A stretch of 64,000 nucleotides of DNA from an uncultured Campylobacter sp. (GTDB lineage Bacteria; Campylobacterota; Campylobacteria; Campylobacterales; Campylobacteraceae). The position numbers and the translations under genes are program-made. The stretch lies in NCBI RefSeq assembly GCF_938015785.1, contig NZ_CALLWC010000010.1:1-64000 (forward strand), in the 5' to 3' direction. Shown here piece after piece: positions 45,439 through 55,056 of this stretch. The notes under the pieces are model-generated. The model made no database searches, was not told the origin of the DNA, and was given only the letters and a program-made list of their open reading frames with translations. The stretch's first letter is position 1. Every line of letters starts with the position of its first letter.

Positions 45439-47721
45439 ATGAAATTTATTAAAATTTTACTTTTATCCGCGATCTTTAGCTCGCGGATATTTGCGTGCGC
45501 TCTGTGCGCCCTATACACGCCCACTGCGCACGTTAGCATCACTCCCGTCGCACAAAACGGCAAGATCGTAAGCCTGCATTTTTCGTGGCTTTTCTCTCAA
45601 AATTTTACCGACGTTATAATGCAGACCTACGATATAAATTCCAATGGCAAGCTTGAAAATAGCGAGCTTGCTGAGATAACTAAGGCGATGACCGATTATC
45701 TAACCCCCAAAAACTACCTTTGCGAGGCGGAATTCTACGATCAAGCGCCAAAAAACGCAAAACCTGCGCTTAGCAACCTCGTAGGCACGCAAATTAAGGG
45801 AAATTTTAAAAACGCAATAAGCCTCGTCAAAAAGGGCAGACTCGTGTTTGAGTTCGATCAAAAAGTCGGCTTCGAACTGCGAAACGGCCGCGTTCTTAAA
45901 ATTTCCATTAACGACGATCAGGGATTTTTCAATTTCAAAATGGTTGACGATAAGCCCTTTGATCTAGGCAATGGCTTTGTAGCGAAGCCTAATTCAAATT
46001 TAGCCACCACTTTTATAGAATTTAGCGGCGAAAAACCAAAGATCGCAGATAAAAAACCGCTGATTTCAAGCACGCCGAACTCCGATTTAGCGCAGGATGG
46101 TCTTGCGGGCTCAGAGGATAAACTTGCGCAAGGCGGCCAAGCTAAACCGAATTCCAGCTCGGCGCGCAGATCAAACCAAAGATCGGTTGGCGATATTGTT
46201 TCGGAGGCTGCAGCAGAGGCGCAAAAAAATATCGCCGCTTCGGATGCTATCGCGCAGATCAATAAAGCCGCCAAAAATAGCGCGCAAGTAAAAGATGATC
46301 CCGCAAATTCCAACCGCTTCGGCAGCGAAAGCTTAGAGGTCGCCGCGAAAAATAGCGAAAACGCCGCACCTTTAGGCGATAATTCAAATTTAGCGCAAAA
46401 CGGAGGCGACAGAAGCGCTGCGATAAATTTTAACGATCCCGTAAATTCTGCGGCGCTTACAGATAAAGGCGCGGGTGAAAATTTTGCTGCGATCCGAGAC
46501 AATTCTTTAAATTCCGCGCATTCTACGCAAAATTTCGCGACTCCATCCGATGAGAGCTCTTTAAATTTAGCGCAAAATAGCGCGAGCAAAAACGGCGCCG
46601 TATCCGGTAGCAGCGACATTTCAAGCGAGCAGCACAAAGAGGTCTCGCTGGGATTTGTCGCGCAAAAGACGATGGATTTTATGAAAAGTCTCAAAACGGC
46701 GTTTCGCGCAAGCAGCGAGCATGCAAGCGCAAGCACCATCCTATGGGTCTTGGCGCTTTCTTTCATATACGGCTTTTTCCACGCGGCAGGCCCAGGGCAC
46801 GCGAAGCTGCTAACGGCTAGCTATTTCTTAGCCCATGGCGGCAGCTACATCAAGGCCTTTGGATTTGCCCTTAAAATCGGGCTTCTGCACGTACTAGGAG
46901 CGCTCGTTTTAGTAAGCGCGAGCATGTTTGTGTTGCAAAACGTTGCAGGGCTTGTCTCTGCAAACTCCGCCTCGATCACCACGAAAATTTCGGCGCTTCT
47001 GATCATCGTCATAACTGCGCTCATCATCTACGACAAAGCTCGCCGCGTAAGATCGTCGGGCACCCACCACGATGCGAGCTGCTCCTGCGCCGCTTGCGCT
47101 TCCGCCGCAAACACCGCAGAAACGGACGCGCACTTAAAAAATACGGCATTTGCAAACGCCGGGGATTCCGCTGGCGCAGCGTCAAAGAGCTATAAATTTT
47201 CTAAATTTAAAACCCCTAGCGGCGAATCCGCGCAGTATTTGGATGCCAAAAATTTAGGCACCGCAGCGGCAGAGCCAAATTCGGATTCAAATTTAGCCGC
47301 AAATTTACAAGAAAACTCGTCTAGCCAAAATAAGCAAAAACAGGCTTTAAATTCTGCAAATTTAAAAAACCAAATCTCGTCTCGCTCGCTGCAAAGCAGC
47401 GCGACTGGCGGCGGCGAGAAAGGGCGGGAGTGGCTTATCGCGCTTGCAGCGGCGCTCGTGCCCTGCCCCGGTACGATCCTGATTTTCGTGCTTGCTTTCA
47501 GCCTCGGAAGCTTCGCACTTAGCGTCGCAAGTGCGCTTTTCATCGGTTTTGGAATGAGCGTCGTGATATTTCTAGCCGCGCTTTTCGGCGCGAAAGCAAA
47601 CGAACTAAGCTCGAAGCGGCTCGTAAGCTTGAAGCTTTACATCGAATTTGCGGGGCTTTTCGTGATGTTTGGGCTCGGAGTTTTTATGTATTTCATCTCA
47701 GACACCCTCAGGATACTGTGA
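45439..47721 (+). CDS. ZevA-ZevB-like fusion (DUF1007 plus NicO-family permease)
   Basis: A 760-residue protein beginning at the ATG at 45439. The signal peptide (MKFIKILLLSAIFSSRIFA) is followed by a DUF1007 domain to about residue 210 with a Ca-loop-like YDINSNGKLENSEL. About residues 210-420 are an Ala/Ser/Asn-rich low-complexity linker. The C-terminal half is a NicO/RcnA-type permease: HAAGPGHAKLLTASYFLAHG near 448, two more segments, a His/Cys-rich loop (THHDASCSCAAC), another low-complexity stretch and LVPCPGTILIFVLAFSLGSF near 680. In Haemophilus, ZevA (DUF1007) and ZevB (NicO) are separate proteins for zinc uptake. It follows znuA by three bases, so zinc transport is likely, though nickel or cobalt cannot be excluded. 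Confidence 0.86.
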   Translation: MKFIKILLLSAIFSSRIFACALCALYTPTAHVSITPVAQNGKIVSLHFSWLFSQNFTDVIMQTYDINSNGKLENSELAEITKAMTDYLTPKNYLCEAEFYDQAPKNAKPALSNLVGTQIKGNFKNAISLVKKGRLVFEFDQKVGFELRNGRVLKISINDDQGFFNFKMVDDKPFDLGNGFVAKPNSNLATTFIEFSGEKPKIADKKPLISSTPNSDLAQDGLAGSEDKLAQGGQAKPNSSSARRSNQRSVGDIVSEAAAEAQKNIAASDAIAQINKAAKNSAQVKDDPANSNRFGSESLEVAAKNSENAAPLGDNSNLAQNGGDRSAAINFNDPVNSAALTDKGAGENFAAIRDNSLNSAHSTQNFATPSDESSLNLAQNSASKNGAVSGSSDISSEQHKEVSLGFVAQKTMDFMKSLKTAFRASSEHASASTILWVLALSFIYGFFHAAGPGHAKLLTASYFLAHGGSYIKAFGFALKIGLLHVLGALVLVSASMFVLQNVAGLVSANSASITTKISALLIIVITALIIYDKARRVRSSGTHHDASCSCAACASAANTAETDAHLKNTAFANAGDSAGAASKSYKFSKFKTPSGESAQYLDAKNLGTAAAEPNSDSNLAANLQENSSSQNKQKQALNSANLKNQISSRSLQSSATGGGEKGREWLIALAAALVPCPGTILIFVLAFSLGSFALSVASALFIGFGMSVVIFLAALFGAKANELSSKRLVSLKLYIEFAGLFVMFGLGVFMYFISDTLRIL

Positions 47722-47960
47722 TCGCAAGCTTCGGATGCAAATTTTCAAAAGCGGCTCGCGTGAAATATAAGCTTACGCAATGCGTTAAATTTCAATCCGG
47801 TGCGGATCTAATTTCAAAGAGTAAGATTTTAAAATTTTACGCTGCGGACCCACGTAAATTAAATTTCGATCCCGACTATTCATTAAGCGGCGGAATTCGC
47901 TCTTTATGAATTCCGCTAAATTTTGCTACAATACGGGCGAAATTTTTCTCAAGGATAGAT

Positions 47961-48911
47961 ATGTCGCCTTCTTTGCAAGATGCTATTTCACAGACTTTAA
48001 TCGAGCAAAAAGCGTGCGCTAGAGTTTTTAATAGATATTACTACCTCAGTATAGCCGCCTTTTTTGCGGTCCTGTTCGTAGCAATGTATCTAGACGGCGT
48101 TAAAGCAGACACTCCTCTAATAAAAATTGCCGAATTTTTGGGCGTATTGATCCTTTTTCAGATCTTTTGGATATTTCTTCTTCATTGTGCCGGTCAAGAA
48201 ACTGAAGCAGAAATTCGCTACTACAAATTTTATAAAGAGATATTCGTCCGCGCCGTAATAAACGATATAGATGCCGGTTTAAAATACGATCCATATACCG
48301 GCATGCAAGAAGAGGAATTTCAAAAATTTAGAATTTATAGGAAATCTAGGATCAAAAGCGAGGATCGGATTACGGGCGTGTACTGCGGGATTAAATTTAG
48401 CCTCAGCGAGGTACATAGTAATAGTAGGTTTTACATGGGAACGGATAATCCGCTCATAGCGGCGATTATGTTGATCAAAATATTCTACGATAACTATATG
48501 GACTTTGACGGCAACGTACTGATCTGCGAGCTCGCGAAAAAAACCTCGGGCAAAACGATAGTGGTAAGCAGGGAGCTAAACGCCAAGATCTTCGGCGCAA
48601 AAGAGATGATGGACGATGTGGATTTTATGCGCGATTTTCGCGTGTTTGCGGATGACAAAGTAGAAGCGCGCTATTTGCTAACGCCCGCGTTTATGGAGCG
48701 TCTGCGCGAAATAAATCGCGAAACGAGCGGCGAGTTCAGCTTGAGCGCGGTATTTATGGATGAGTGCTTATATCTATTTTTAAACGGTGCGCCCGATCTT
48801 TTCGAAACTACGCTTTTTGATAGGCCCGCTAGCATAGAGCTCGCGCGCGAATACCAAACGCAGATCCGCAAAATTTTAAGCCTAATCGAAACGCTTAAAC
48901 TCACAAATTAG
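47961..48911 (+). CDS. DUF3137 membrane-anchored protein
   Basis: A 316-residue protein with two hydrophobic segments near the N-terminus (about residues 29-47 and 56-74) and a cytoplasmic or peripheral domain. The pattern FRKSRIKSEDRITGVYCGIKFSLSEV, then DFMRDFRVFADDKVEARYLLTPAFMERL, then FMDECLYLFLNGAPDLFETTLF matches the DUF3137 family (its FxVYxxDxxEARYxLT motif). Function is unknown. AAGGATAGAT precedes the ATG. It is separated from the Zev fusion by about 240 noncoding bases and is probably its own unit. Confidence 0.85.
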   Translation: MSPSLQDAISQTLIEQKACARVFNRYYYLSIAAFFAVLFVAMYLDGVKADTPLIKIAEFLGVLILFQIFWIFLLHCAGQETEAEIRYYKFYKEIFVRAVINDIDAGLKYDPYTGMQEEEFQKFRIYRKSRIKSEDRITGVYCGIKFSLSEVHSNSRFYMGTDNPLIAAIMLIKIFYDNYMDFDGNVLICELAKKTSGKTIVVSRELNAKIFGAKEMMDDVDFMRDFRVFADDKVEARYLLTPAFMERLREINRETSGEFSLSAVFMDECLYLFLNGAPDLFETTLFDRPASIELAREYQTQIRKILSLIETLKLTN

Positions 48912-49543
48912 CAGGGCGCATTGCGGCTGATTTTGCATCGACCAAATTTAGGCCGGGCGGAATTTTTCGGCGAAGCATAATTTCGGCAAAAACGTAAAAT
49001 TTAATCAGCGGCGCAATCTCTCGGCAGCCGTCCTAAATTTAATCAGCAATAAAATCGCTCGGTGGTTGCCCAAAATTTAAACGGCGATACGATTAGAGAT
49101 GAAAGTGCCTATCGCGCATAAATTTGAAGCAAAAACGCCTTGCCGTTGTCTTATAAATAAAATTTAACGCTCCGATGCTTCCTGGAAGCGACTCTTGCTT
49201 AGCTCTTCATGCTCAAAATAAAATTTGACCGCGTCTCGTATCGCAGCCTCTAGCTTTTAGTGCCAAACTCGCATAGCGACGAAATTTAATCGGCGGCGCC
49301 CGCGATGATGAAATTTAAAAGTAGATCCGCAAGGACGAAATTTAAATTTAAAAACAAAACCGCGATGAGAGTTAAATTTAGAACGTGCGGCGCTTACAAA
49401 AAAAGCTGTGCACCAAAACATATCTGCCTAGCGCATACTGCAACGACCTCAAGCGACGGCTCTACACGCAGGATTGTAAATTTAAATTATAAAGAATTTG
49501 GATGAGGCGAAATTTAAAATTTCGCCTCCTAAGCGGAAAAGGA
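48912..49543. other. Intergenic region, nothing recognised
   Basis: About 630 bases between the DUF3137 gene and the convergent serA gene. It has AAATTTAATC-type repeats, for example near 49000, 49030, 49075 and 49289, and ends in the inverted repeat at 49504-49528. No gene is visible. Confidence 0.5.
49504..49528 (-). terminator. Perfect inverted repeat after serA
   Basis: GAGGCGAAATTT and AAATTTCGCCTC flank a single A. It begins 16 bases beyond the serA stop on the minus strand. There is no following T tract, so if it ends transcription it may do so with help or only in part. Confidence 0.5.
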
Positions 49544-51121
49544 TTAAAGTGCCGCGTAGCGCACCATTAGGCAGGTTTGAAGCGCCGCCAGCTTATCAAG
49601 CGTGCTTTTTTGCACTTCGGAATCGACCAAAATGACCGCCAAAGCGTCTCCCTCCTCGCCTCTGCCTAAGCGGAAGTCCGCGATATTGATGTTTTCGTCG
49701 GCTAGGATCGTGCTTACGGATTTGATAACGCCCGGCACATCGGTGTTTTTGAAGATTATCATCTTGCCTTTCGGCTTAAAATCGGTCTTAAATCCGCCGA
49801 TATTTACGATACGCTCCTCGCTGCCATCAAATACGGTGCCCGCGACGTTTGAGATCGCTTTGTCGGTCGTAACCTTAACCGAGATCTCGCTTTTATAAAC
49901 ACTTAGCGCAAGCTCGCCAAAGCTCGTCTCGATCCCCTTTTCATCCGCGAGGAATTTTGCATTGACATAATTTAGCGAATCGCCCAAAGAATCGTGCAGC
50001 GCGCCTACGATCGCAAAAACGAGCATCGATTTTAGATACTGCACCACCTCGCCGCTGCCCTCGATGCGAATCGATTTGATCGGGCCTTTGTTGATTTGCG
50101 CCGCAAGATAGGCCATTTTCGAGACCAAATTTATATACGGCTCGATACCGCGCGGCAGATCCTCGAGCTTAAGCGGCAAATTTAAAGCGTTTGGATAGTT
50201 TAAGCCGCGTGCGGCGCTGATCGCCTGCTCTGCGGCTTCCCGGGCGATATTGCTTTGCGATTCGAGAGTATTTGCGCCAAGATGCGGAGTCGCGCTTAAA
50301 TTTTCGATATCCAAAAGCTCATGATCGGTCGCAGGCTCTTTGTCGAAAACGTCGATGCCGAGATACGCGATCTTGCCGCTGCGTAGATTGTTTGCGAGCG
50401 CTTTTTCATTATACAACCCGCCTCTGGCGCAATTTATTAGGCGCACGCCGCCCTTCATCTTCGCTATTTGCGGCTCGCCTATCATATTTATCGTCTCTTG
50501 ATTTTTCGGCGTATGGATCGTGATAAAGTCGCAAGATAAAATTTCGTCGAAATTTTTCGTATATTTTACTCCGAGCTTCGTGGCCTTCTCAGGCTCGATA
50601 TAGGGATCATAGGCGATGACGTTCATCCCAAACGCAAGTGCGCGAACCCCCACGCGCGAACCGATATTTCCAAAGCCGATGATGCCGAGGCTCTTTTTAT
50701 AAAGCTCGGTGCCGTACCATTTCTCGCGCTTCCAAATTCTATTAATTTTCAGATCGTTGCAGGAATTTACATATTTGCGCGCCGCATTTAGCAGATGGCA
50801 CATCGTCATTTCGACCGCAGCGATGGTGTTTGCCGTAGGTACGTTCATCAAAATAATGCCGCGTTTGGAGCAGCCGTCGATGTCGCAGTTATCGACGCCC
50901 ACGCCAGCACGCACGATCGCTTTTAGCTTGGTGCCGGCGCCAAGGAATTTCTCATCCACCGCCGTAGAGCTTCTGGTGATCGCAACATCCGCATCGCCTA
51001 AAATTCCGTAAAGCTCGCTCTTTGGCACGCTCGTAGCGTCGATTACTTTAACGTCCGATTCTTGCTTAAGCATATCAAAACCGATTTTGTGGATTGCGTC
51101 GCAGACTATGATAGTTTTCAT
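49544..51121 (-). CDS. serA: D-3-phosphoglycerate dehydrogenase
   Basis: SerA oxidises 3-phosphoglycerate at the entry to serine synthesis. I start it at 51121 (MKTIIVCDAIHKIGFD); the frame to 51151 adds a leader without a ribosome site. The 525-residue long form has LKAIVRAGVGVDNCDIDGCSKRGI, the NAD site GIIGFGNIGSRVGVRA (about 145-160), the catalytic Arg, Glu and His in INCARGGLYNE and ATPHLGANT, an intervening ASB domain and a C-terminal ACT domain (MIIFKNTDVPGVIKSVSTIL) for possible serine feedback. It follows rpsA with a hairpin in the gap. Confidence 0.97.
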   Translation of the reverse strand: MKTIIVCDAIHKIGFDMLKQESDVKVIDATSVPKSELYGILGDADVAITRSSTAVDEKFLGAGTKLKAIVRAGVGVDNCDIDGCSKRGIILMNVPTANTIAAVEMTMCHLLNAARKYVNSCNDLKINRIWKREKWYGTELYKKSLGIIGFGNIGSRVGVRALAFGMNVIAYDPYIEPEKATKLGVKYTKNFDEILSCDFITIHTPKNQETINMIGEPQIAKMKGGVRLINCARGGLYNEKALANNLRSGKIAYLGIDVFDKEPATDHELLDIENLSATPHLGANTLESQSNIAREAAEQAISAARGLNYPNALNLPLKLEDLPRGIEPYINLVSKMAYLAAQINKGPIKSIRIEGSGEVVQYLKSMLVFAIVGALHDSLGDSLNYVNAKFLADEKGIETSFGELALSVYKSEISVKVTTDKAISNVAGTVFDGSEERIVNIGGFKTDFKPKGKMIIFKNTDVPGVIKSVSTILADENINIADFRLGRGEEGDALAVILVDSEVQKSTLDKLAALQTCLMVRYAAL

Positions 51122-51145
51122 TAAATTTAACCTTTTGAAGTAGGT

Positions 51146-51169
51146 CCGCAAGGCGGGGATGCCTTGCGG
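51146..51169 (-). other. Hairpin between rpsA and serA
   Basis: CCGCAAGGC and GCCTTGCGG form a nine-base GC-rich stem with a six-base loop in the 54-base gap between rpsA and serA. There is no U tract after it on the minus strand. It could slow or partly end transcription or shield the rpsA message 3' end. Confidence 0.6.
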
Positions 51170-51175
51170 GAGAAA

Positions 51176-52843
51176 TTATTTATTTAGTTGATCTTTGATT
51201 AGATCCCCTAGGCTTTGCTTCTCGTCGTCGTTACTATTGATCTCGTTTAGCGCCTCGCGCTCCTTCTGATGAGCCAGCCTGCGCACGCTTAGGCGAATTC
51301 TATTTTTCTTCTCGTCGATAAAAGCGATCGCAGCCTCGATCTCGTCGCCCACTTTTAGGCTATCTACGCTTACGTTGCCGAGATCTTCCTTGCGGATAAG
51401 CGCGTCAATACCGCCTCCAAGCTCGACAAAAATTCCGAACTCTTTGATATCGCGGATCTTACCTTTTACAACATCGCCTTGATTGTGACTCTTGGCAAAT
51501 TCGCTAATAGGGCTATCACCGAGCTCTTTGTGATTTAGAGAAATTTTTTGAGTATCTTTGTCGATCTTGATGATCTTAACCTCGATCTCGTCGCCTACTT
51601 TGAATAAATTTTTGCACTTCTCGCCGCGATCCCACGAAGCGTCCTCGTTATGCAAAAGCCCCTCTACGCCGTCGATCCTCACAAACGCACCAAAATTTGT
51701 AATTGTAGTGACGCTGCCTTTTAGCACATCGCCCACTTTATGCTTAGCAACGAACTCGTCAAAAGGCTTAGTGAGTAAATTTTTAAGGCTCACGCGTAAT
51801 CTGCGTTCGCTAGGGTTGATCTCTACGACCTCGACGTCGAGCTCCTCGCCCTCGCTGATGAAATCTTTCGGATTTTTGATATTTTTATCCCACGAAATTT
51901 CGCTGATATGCAAAAAGCCCTCGATGTCATTGCCAAGATCGACAAACGCGCCGTAAGGCTCGATATTACTTACTTTTACGCGGATGGTATCACCCACTTC
52001 CAGGCTATCTTTGATCTCGTTCCAAGGATCGGGCATCGCCTCTTTGATCGAAAGGGAGAGGTGCTTTTTATCGTTGTCGTATTTGATAACCTTAACCGGA
52101 ACCTTATCACCCTCCTTGTAGAGCGAGCTTGGATTTACCGGACCTTTGTATGAAATTTCGCTGTAGTGCACGAGCCCGTCCACGCCGCCTACGTCTACGA
52201 ACATACCGTAGGTGGTAATCTTTTTGACGACGCCTTCGATGATGCCCTCGGTAGCGATTACTTTCTCGATCGCCTCTTTGCTTGCTTTGCGATCCTCATC
52301 AAGTAGCTTCTTACGCGATACTACGATGCTTTGTTCGTCTCTATCAACTTTAATGATCTTTACCTTGAAATTTTTACCGACGGCGCCATTTGGATTTTTA
52401 AGCGCACTTTGCGAGCGCGGCATAAAAAATTCCACGTCGTCTGCATTAGCACAAACGAAACCGCCCTTATTAAACGATAGAATTTTAACGTCATAGACAT
52501 TCTCTGCATTTTCATCATAGGAGTCGATGAATGCCTTTACTTTTTCCTTCTTTAGGGCCTTTTTATACGATACGACCGGGCGACCGCCTCTGCTTCCGAT
52601 AATAGCGACTTTGATGTCATCTCCTACATTAACCTGCGGATTTCCTTGCTCGTCGCTAACCTCGGCGGCGTCTAAAATGCCCTCCGACTTCCTGCCTACG
52701 TCTATGAAAACCTCGCCGTCCTTAAGGGCGATAACCTTACCTGTGACGACCTCGTCGCGAGACTTCCCGGCGTCATACTCCTCTAACAATGTCGCAAAAT
52801 CTTCCTCTGCGTGGTTTTGAACCTTCTCGTTCACCTCAGCCAT
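51176..52843 (-). CDS. rpsA: 30S ribosomal protein S1
   Basis: S1 binds mRNA and helps load it onto the 30S subunit. The 555-residue protein consists of six S1 repeats (for example GEVFIDVGRKSEGILDAAEV, GMFVDVGGVDGLVHYSEISY, GAFVDLGNDIEGFLHISEISW, GAFVRIDGVEGLLHNEDASW and GIFVELGGGIDALIRKEDLG) and ends with a short charged tail. The length equals that of proteobacterial S1. It sits between ispH and serA in an order I recall from C. jejuni. An AAGGAAGC-type site precedes the ATG. Confidence 0.98.
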   Translation of the reverse strand: MAEVNEKVQNHAEEDFATLLEEYDAGKSRDEVVTGKVIALKDGEVFIDVGRKSEGILDAAEVSDEQGNPQVNVGDDIKVAIIGSRGGRPVVSYKKALKKEKVKAFIDSYDENAENVYDVKILSFNKGGFVCANADDVEFFMPRSQSALKNPNGAVGKNFKVKIIKVDRDEQSIVVSRKKLLDEDRKASKEAIEKVIATEGIIEGVVKKITTYGMFVDVGGVDGLVHYSEISYKGPVNPSSLYKEGDKVPVKVIKYDNDKKHLSLSIKEAMPDPWNEIKDSLEVGDTIRVKVSNIEPYGAFVDLGNDIEGFLHISEISWDKNIKNPKDFISEGEELDVEVVEINPSERRLRVSLKNLLTKPFDEFVAKHKVGDVLKGSVTTITNFGAFVRIDGVEGLLHNEDASWDRGEKCKNLFKVGDEIEVKIIKIDKDTQKISLNHKELGDSPISEFAKSHNQGDVVKGKIRDIKEFGIFVELGGGIDALIRKEDLGNVSVDSLKVGDEIEAAIAFIDEKKNRIRLSVRRLAHQKEREALNEINSNDDEKQSLGDLIKDQLNK

Positions 52844-52964
52844 ATGCTTCCTTTAAATTTATTTGTGCTTTTTTGAAAAGAACTAAAATGCGCGATTCTA
52901 GCCAAAATTTGCTTTCGATTTGATAAATTTCTAAGAGTAAATTTGATAAGAGGGCTTATAAATT

Positions 52965-53792
52965 CTACGTTAAATTTTCGATTCTCGCTACTACTTTTTT
53001 GATGATCCAATCAGGCGTGCTAGCTCCTGCGGAGATGCCGCAGAGGCTTTTATTTTCAAACCACGAGTGCTCAAGCTCGCTTTCATTTTCTATAAGGTAG
53101 CTGTCTTTGCAAAAATTTTGCGAAATTAAAAAAAGCTGCTTGGTGTTGGAGGAATTTTTCCCGCCTACGATTATCATCACGTCAGCCTTTTGCGACAGGC
53201 TTTTTACCGCCTCTTGATTTTCCAGCGTCGCATTGCAAATCGTATTAAAAATTCTCAGCTCTCTCGCACGCTGCATCAAAAAATCCGCGATTTTAGTAAA
53301 ATTTTCTATCTTTTTCGTAGTCTGCGAAACGAGCGCGACGCGAGTCCCAAGCTTGATCTGTAGCAACTCCGCGGGCTCCAGCACTACGTAAACTCTTCCT
53401 TTGGCGTAGGATTTCACCCCCTTTACCTCGGGATGGTTTTTATCGCCGAAAATCACGATATCATAGCCCTCCGCGCTCATCTTTTCTACGATCTGCTGCG
53501 GCTTGGTCACGAAAGGGCAGGTAGCGTCGATGAGCTCTTTATTTTGCGCCTTTAATCTTTGCAGATCGTCCTTTTGAATGCCGTGGGTGCGGATGATGAG
53601 CTTTTGCTCGTCCTTGATCTCGCTAACGCCCTCTAAGGTTTTGACGCCGAAATTTTGTTTTAAACGGTTAATCTCTTCGGCGTTATGTATCAGTTCGCCT
53701 ATCGTTGCGGCCTCGCCGGCGCTTTCTGCGATCTTGATCGCGCGCTTGACGCCGAAGCAAAAGCCGTAGCTTTTAGCCATCTCAATCTTCAA
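52965..53792 (-). CDS. ispH: 4-hydroxy-3-methylbut-2-enyl diphosphate reductase
   Basis: IspH is the last enzyme of the MEP pathway, giving IPP and DMAPP with an iron-sulfur cluster. The 275-residue protein has the three cluster Cys contexts: GFCFGVKRAI (Cys12), DATCPFV (about Cys92) and FNTICNAT (about Cys190), plus IRTHGIQ, KNHPEVKG and the final AGASTPDW. Length is that of the short bacterial form. Its start overlaps aroA by 11 bases, so the two are coupled. Confidence 0.97.
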   Translation of the reverse strand: MKIEMAKSYGFCFGVKRAIKIAESAGEAATIGELIHNAEEINRLKQNFGVKTLEGVSEIKDEQKLIIRTHGIQKDDLQRLKAQNKELIDATCPFVTKPQQIVEKMSAEGYDIVIFGDKNHPEVKGVKSYAKGRVYVVLEPAELLQIKLGTRVALVSQTTKKIENFTKIADFLMQRARELRIFNTICNATLENQEAVKSLSQKADVMIIVGGKNSSNTKQLFLISQNFCKDSYLIENESELEHSWFENKSLCGISAGASTPDWIIKKVVARIENLT

Positions 53793-55056
53793 CGCAGGCT
53801 CCGATCTGTCTTAAAATCGCGGCGAAGTTCGGAAACGACGTCGCGATACAATCGCTATCCTCGATGATCATCCCCGATCTTAAGCCTAAAATCGCAAAAC
53901 TCATCGCGATACGATGGTCGCCGCACGGCGTGATGATCGCCGCGTTCGCCTCGCCGCCTTCGATCTGCCAGCCATCCTGCAGCTCGCGCGCCTTAATACC
54001 GCAGGCGCGAAGCCCTTCGCAGGTTACCTTTATGCGGTCGCACTCCTTTACGCGCAGCTCGGCGGCATTTCTAAGCACGCTGCTTCCCTGCGCGCATGCA
54101 AAGGCAATCGCAAGCGCAGGCGCTTCGTCTATCAGCCACGAGATATTTTCGCTCGCCTCCACGGCGTGAAGCGGCGCGTAAGCGACCTCTATATCGCCGA
54201 TCTGCTCGTAAATTTCGCTCGTTTTATTAAATTTAACCTCGGCGCCCATGCGTTTTAAAATTTCATACGCCTCTATGCGGGTTTTGTTTAGCAGCATATT
54301 TTTTAGCACTATGCGCGAGCCCGGGGTTATCGCTGCGGCGACCGCGAAGAAAAACGCCGAGCTAGGATCGTTTGGGATAAAAATTTCAAGCGGTTTAAGC
54401 GGCGAGCTAAGCGGCGCAACTTCGATCGCAAGGCCATTTTGCGAAATTTGCGCGCCCATCGCTTTTAGCATCCGCTCGCTATGATCGCGGCTAAGCTCGG
54501 GCTCGCTAAACCTGCACCCGCTGCCGCGCAAGGCCGCTAAAATAAGAGCGGTCTTTACCTGTGCGGACGCGATTTTACTCGCGTATTCAAAATATCCGAG
54601 CTTTTGCCCGAGCACCGCGATAGGCGCCTTTTCGCCGCCTGCTCGTCCGTAAATTTTAGCGCCTACTTTGCAAAGCGGATCCGCAACGCGCCTCATCGGA
54701 CGCTCGCTTAGATACCGATCGCCGCATAGCACGAAAAAGCCCTCGCGTCCCGCCAAAAAGCCCATAAATAGCCGCATCGCGGTGCCTGAGTTGCCGCAAT
54801 CAAGCGGGACGTTCGGCTCTTTAATAACCTCCGGCGGAGTGATTAAAATTTCGCCCTCTACGCGCTGTACGCGAGCGCCCAAAAGCTCCACGATCTTTAG
54901 AGTATTTAGCGTATCCTCGGCGGCTAGATAGTTTGAAATTTTACTCGTCCCATCCGCTAGCAGCGAAAAGATCGCCGCACGGTGCGAGATCGATTTATCC
55001 GCGGCGATATTTGAGATCTCCGCTCGCAAAGGGCCCGCTTGCGCAAAAATTCTCAT
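53782..55056 (-). CDS. aroA: 3-phosphoshikimate 1-carboxyvinyltransferase
   Basis: AroA (EPSP synthase) joins shikimate 3-phosphate and PEP in aromatic amino-acid synthesis. The 424-residue protein has the N-terminal DKSISHRAAIFSLLADG, the family signature PLDCGNSGTAMRLFMGFL (about residues 83-100), DRYLSERPMRRV, and the C-terminal ELRVKECDRI and CGDHRIAMSFAI. The start overlaps the pheT stop in an ATGA junction and the end overlaps ispH. The LDCGNSGTAMR loop with Gly in the usual place suggests the glyphosate-sensitive class; that is inference. Confidence 0.97.
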   Translation of the reverse strand: MRIFAQAGPLRAEISNIAADKSISHRAAIFSLLADGTSKISNYLAAEDTLNTLKIVELLGARVQRVEGEILITPPEVIKEPNVPLDCGNSGTAMRLFMGFLAGREGFFVLCGDRYLSERPMRRVADPLCKVGAKIYGRAGGEKAPIAVLGQKLGYFEYASKIASAQVKTALILAALRGSGCRFSEPELSRDHSERMLKAMGAQISQNGLAIEVAPLSSPLKPLEIFIPNDPSSAFFFAVAAAITPGSRIVLKNMLLNKTRIEAYEILKRMGAEVKFNKTSEIYEQIGDIEVAYAPLHAVEASENISWLIDEAPALAIAFACAQGSSVLRNAAELRVKECDRIKVTCEGLRACGIKARELQDGWQIEGGEANAAIITPCGDHRIAMSFAILGLRSGMIIEDSDCIATSFPNFAAILRQIGACVED

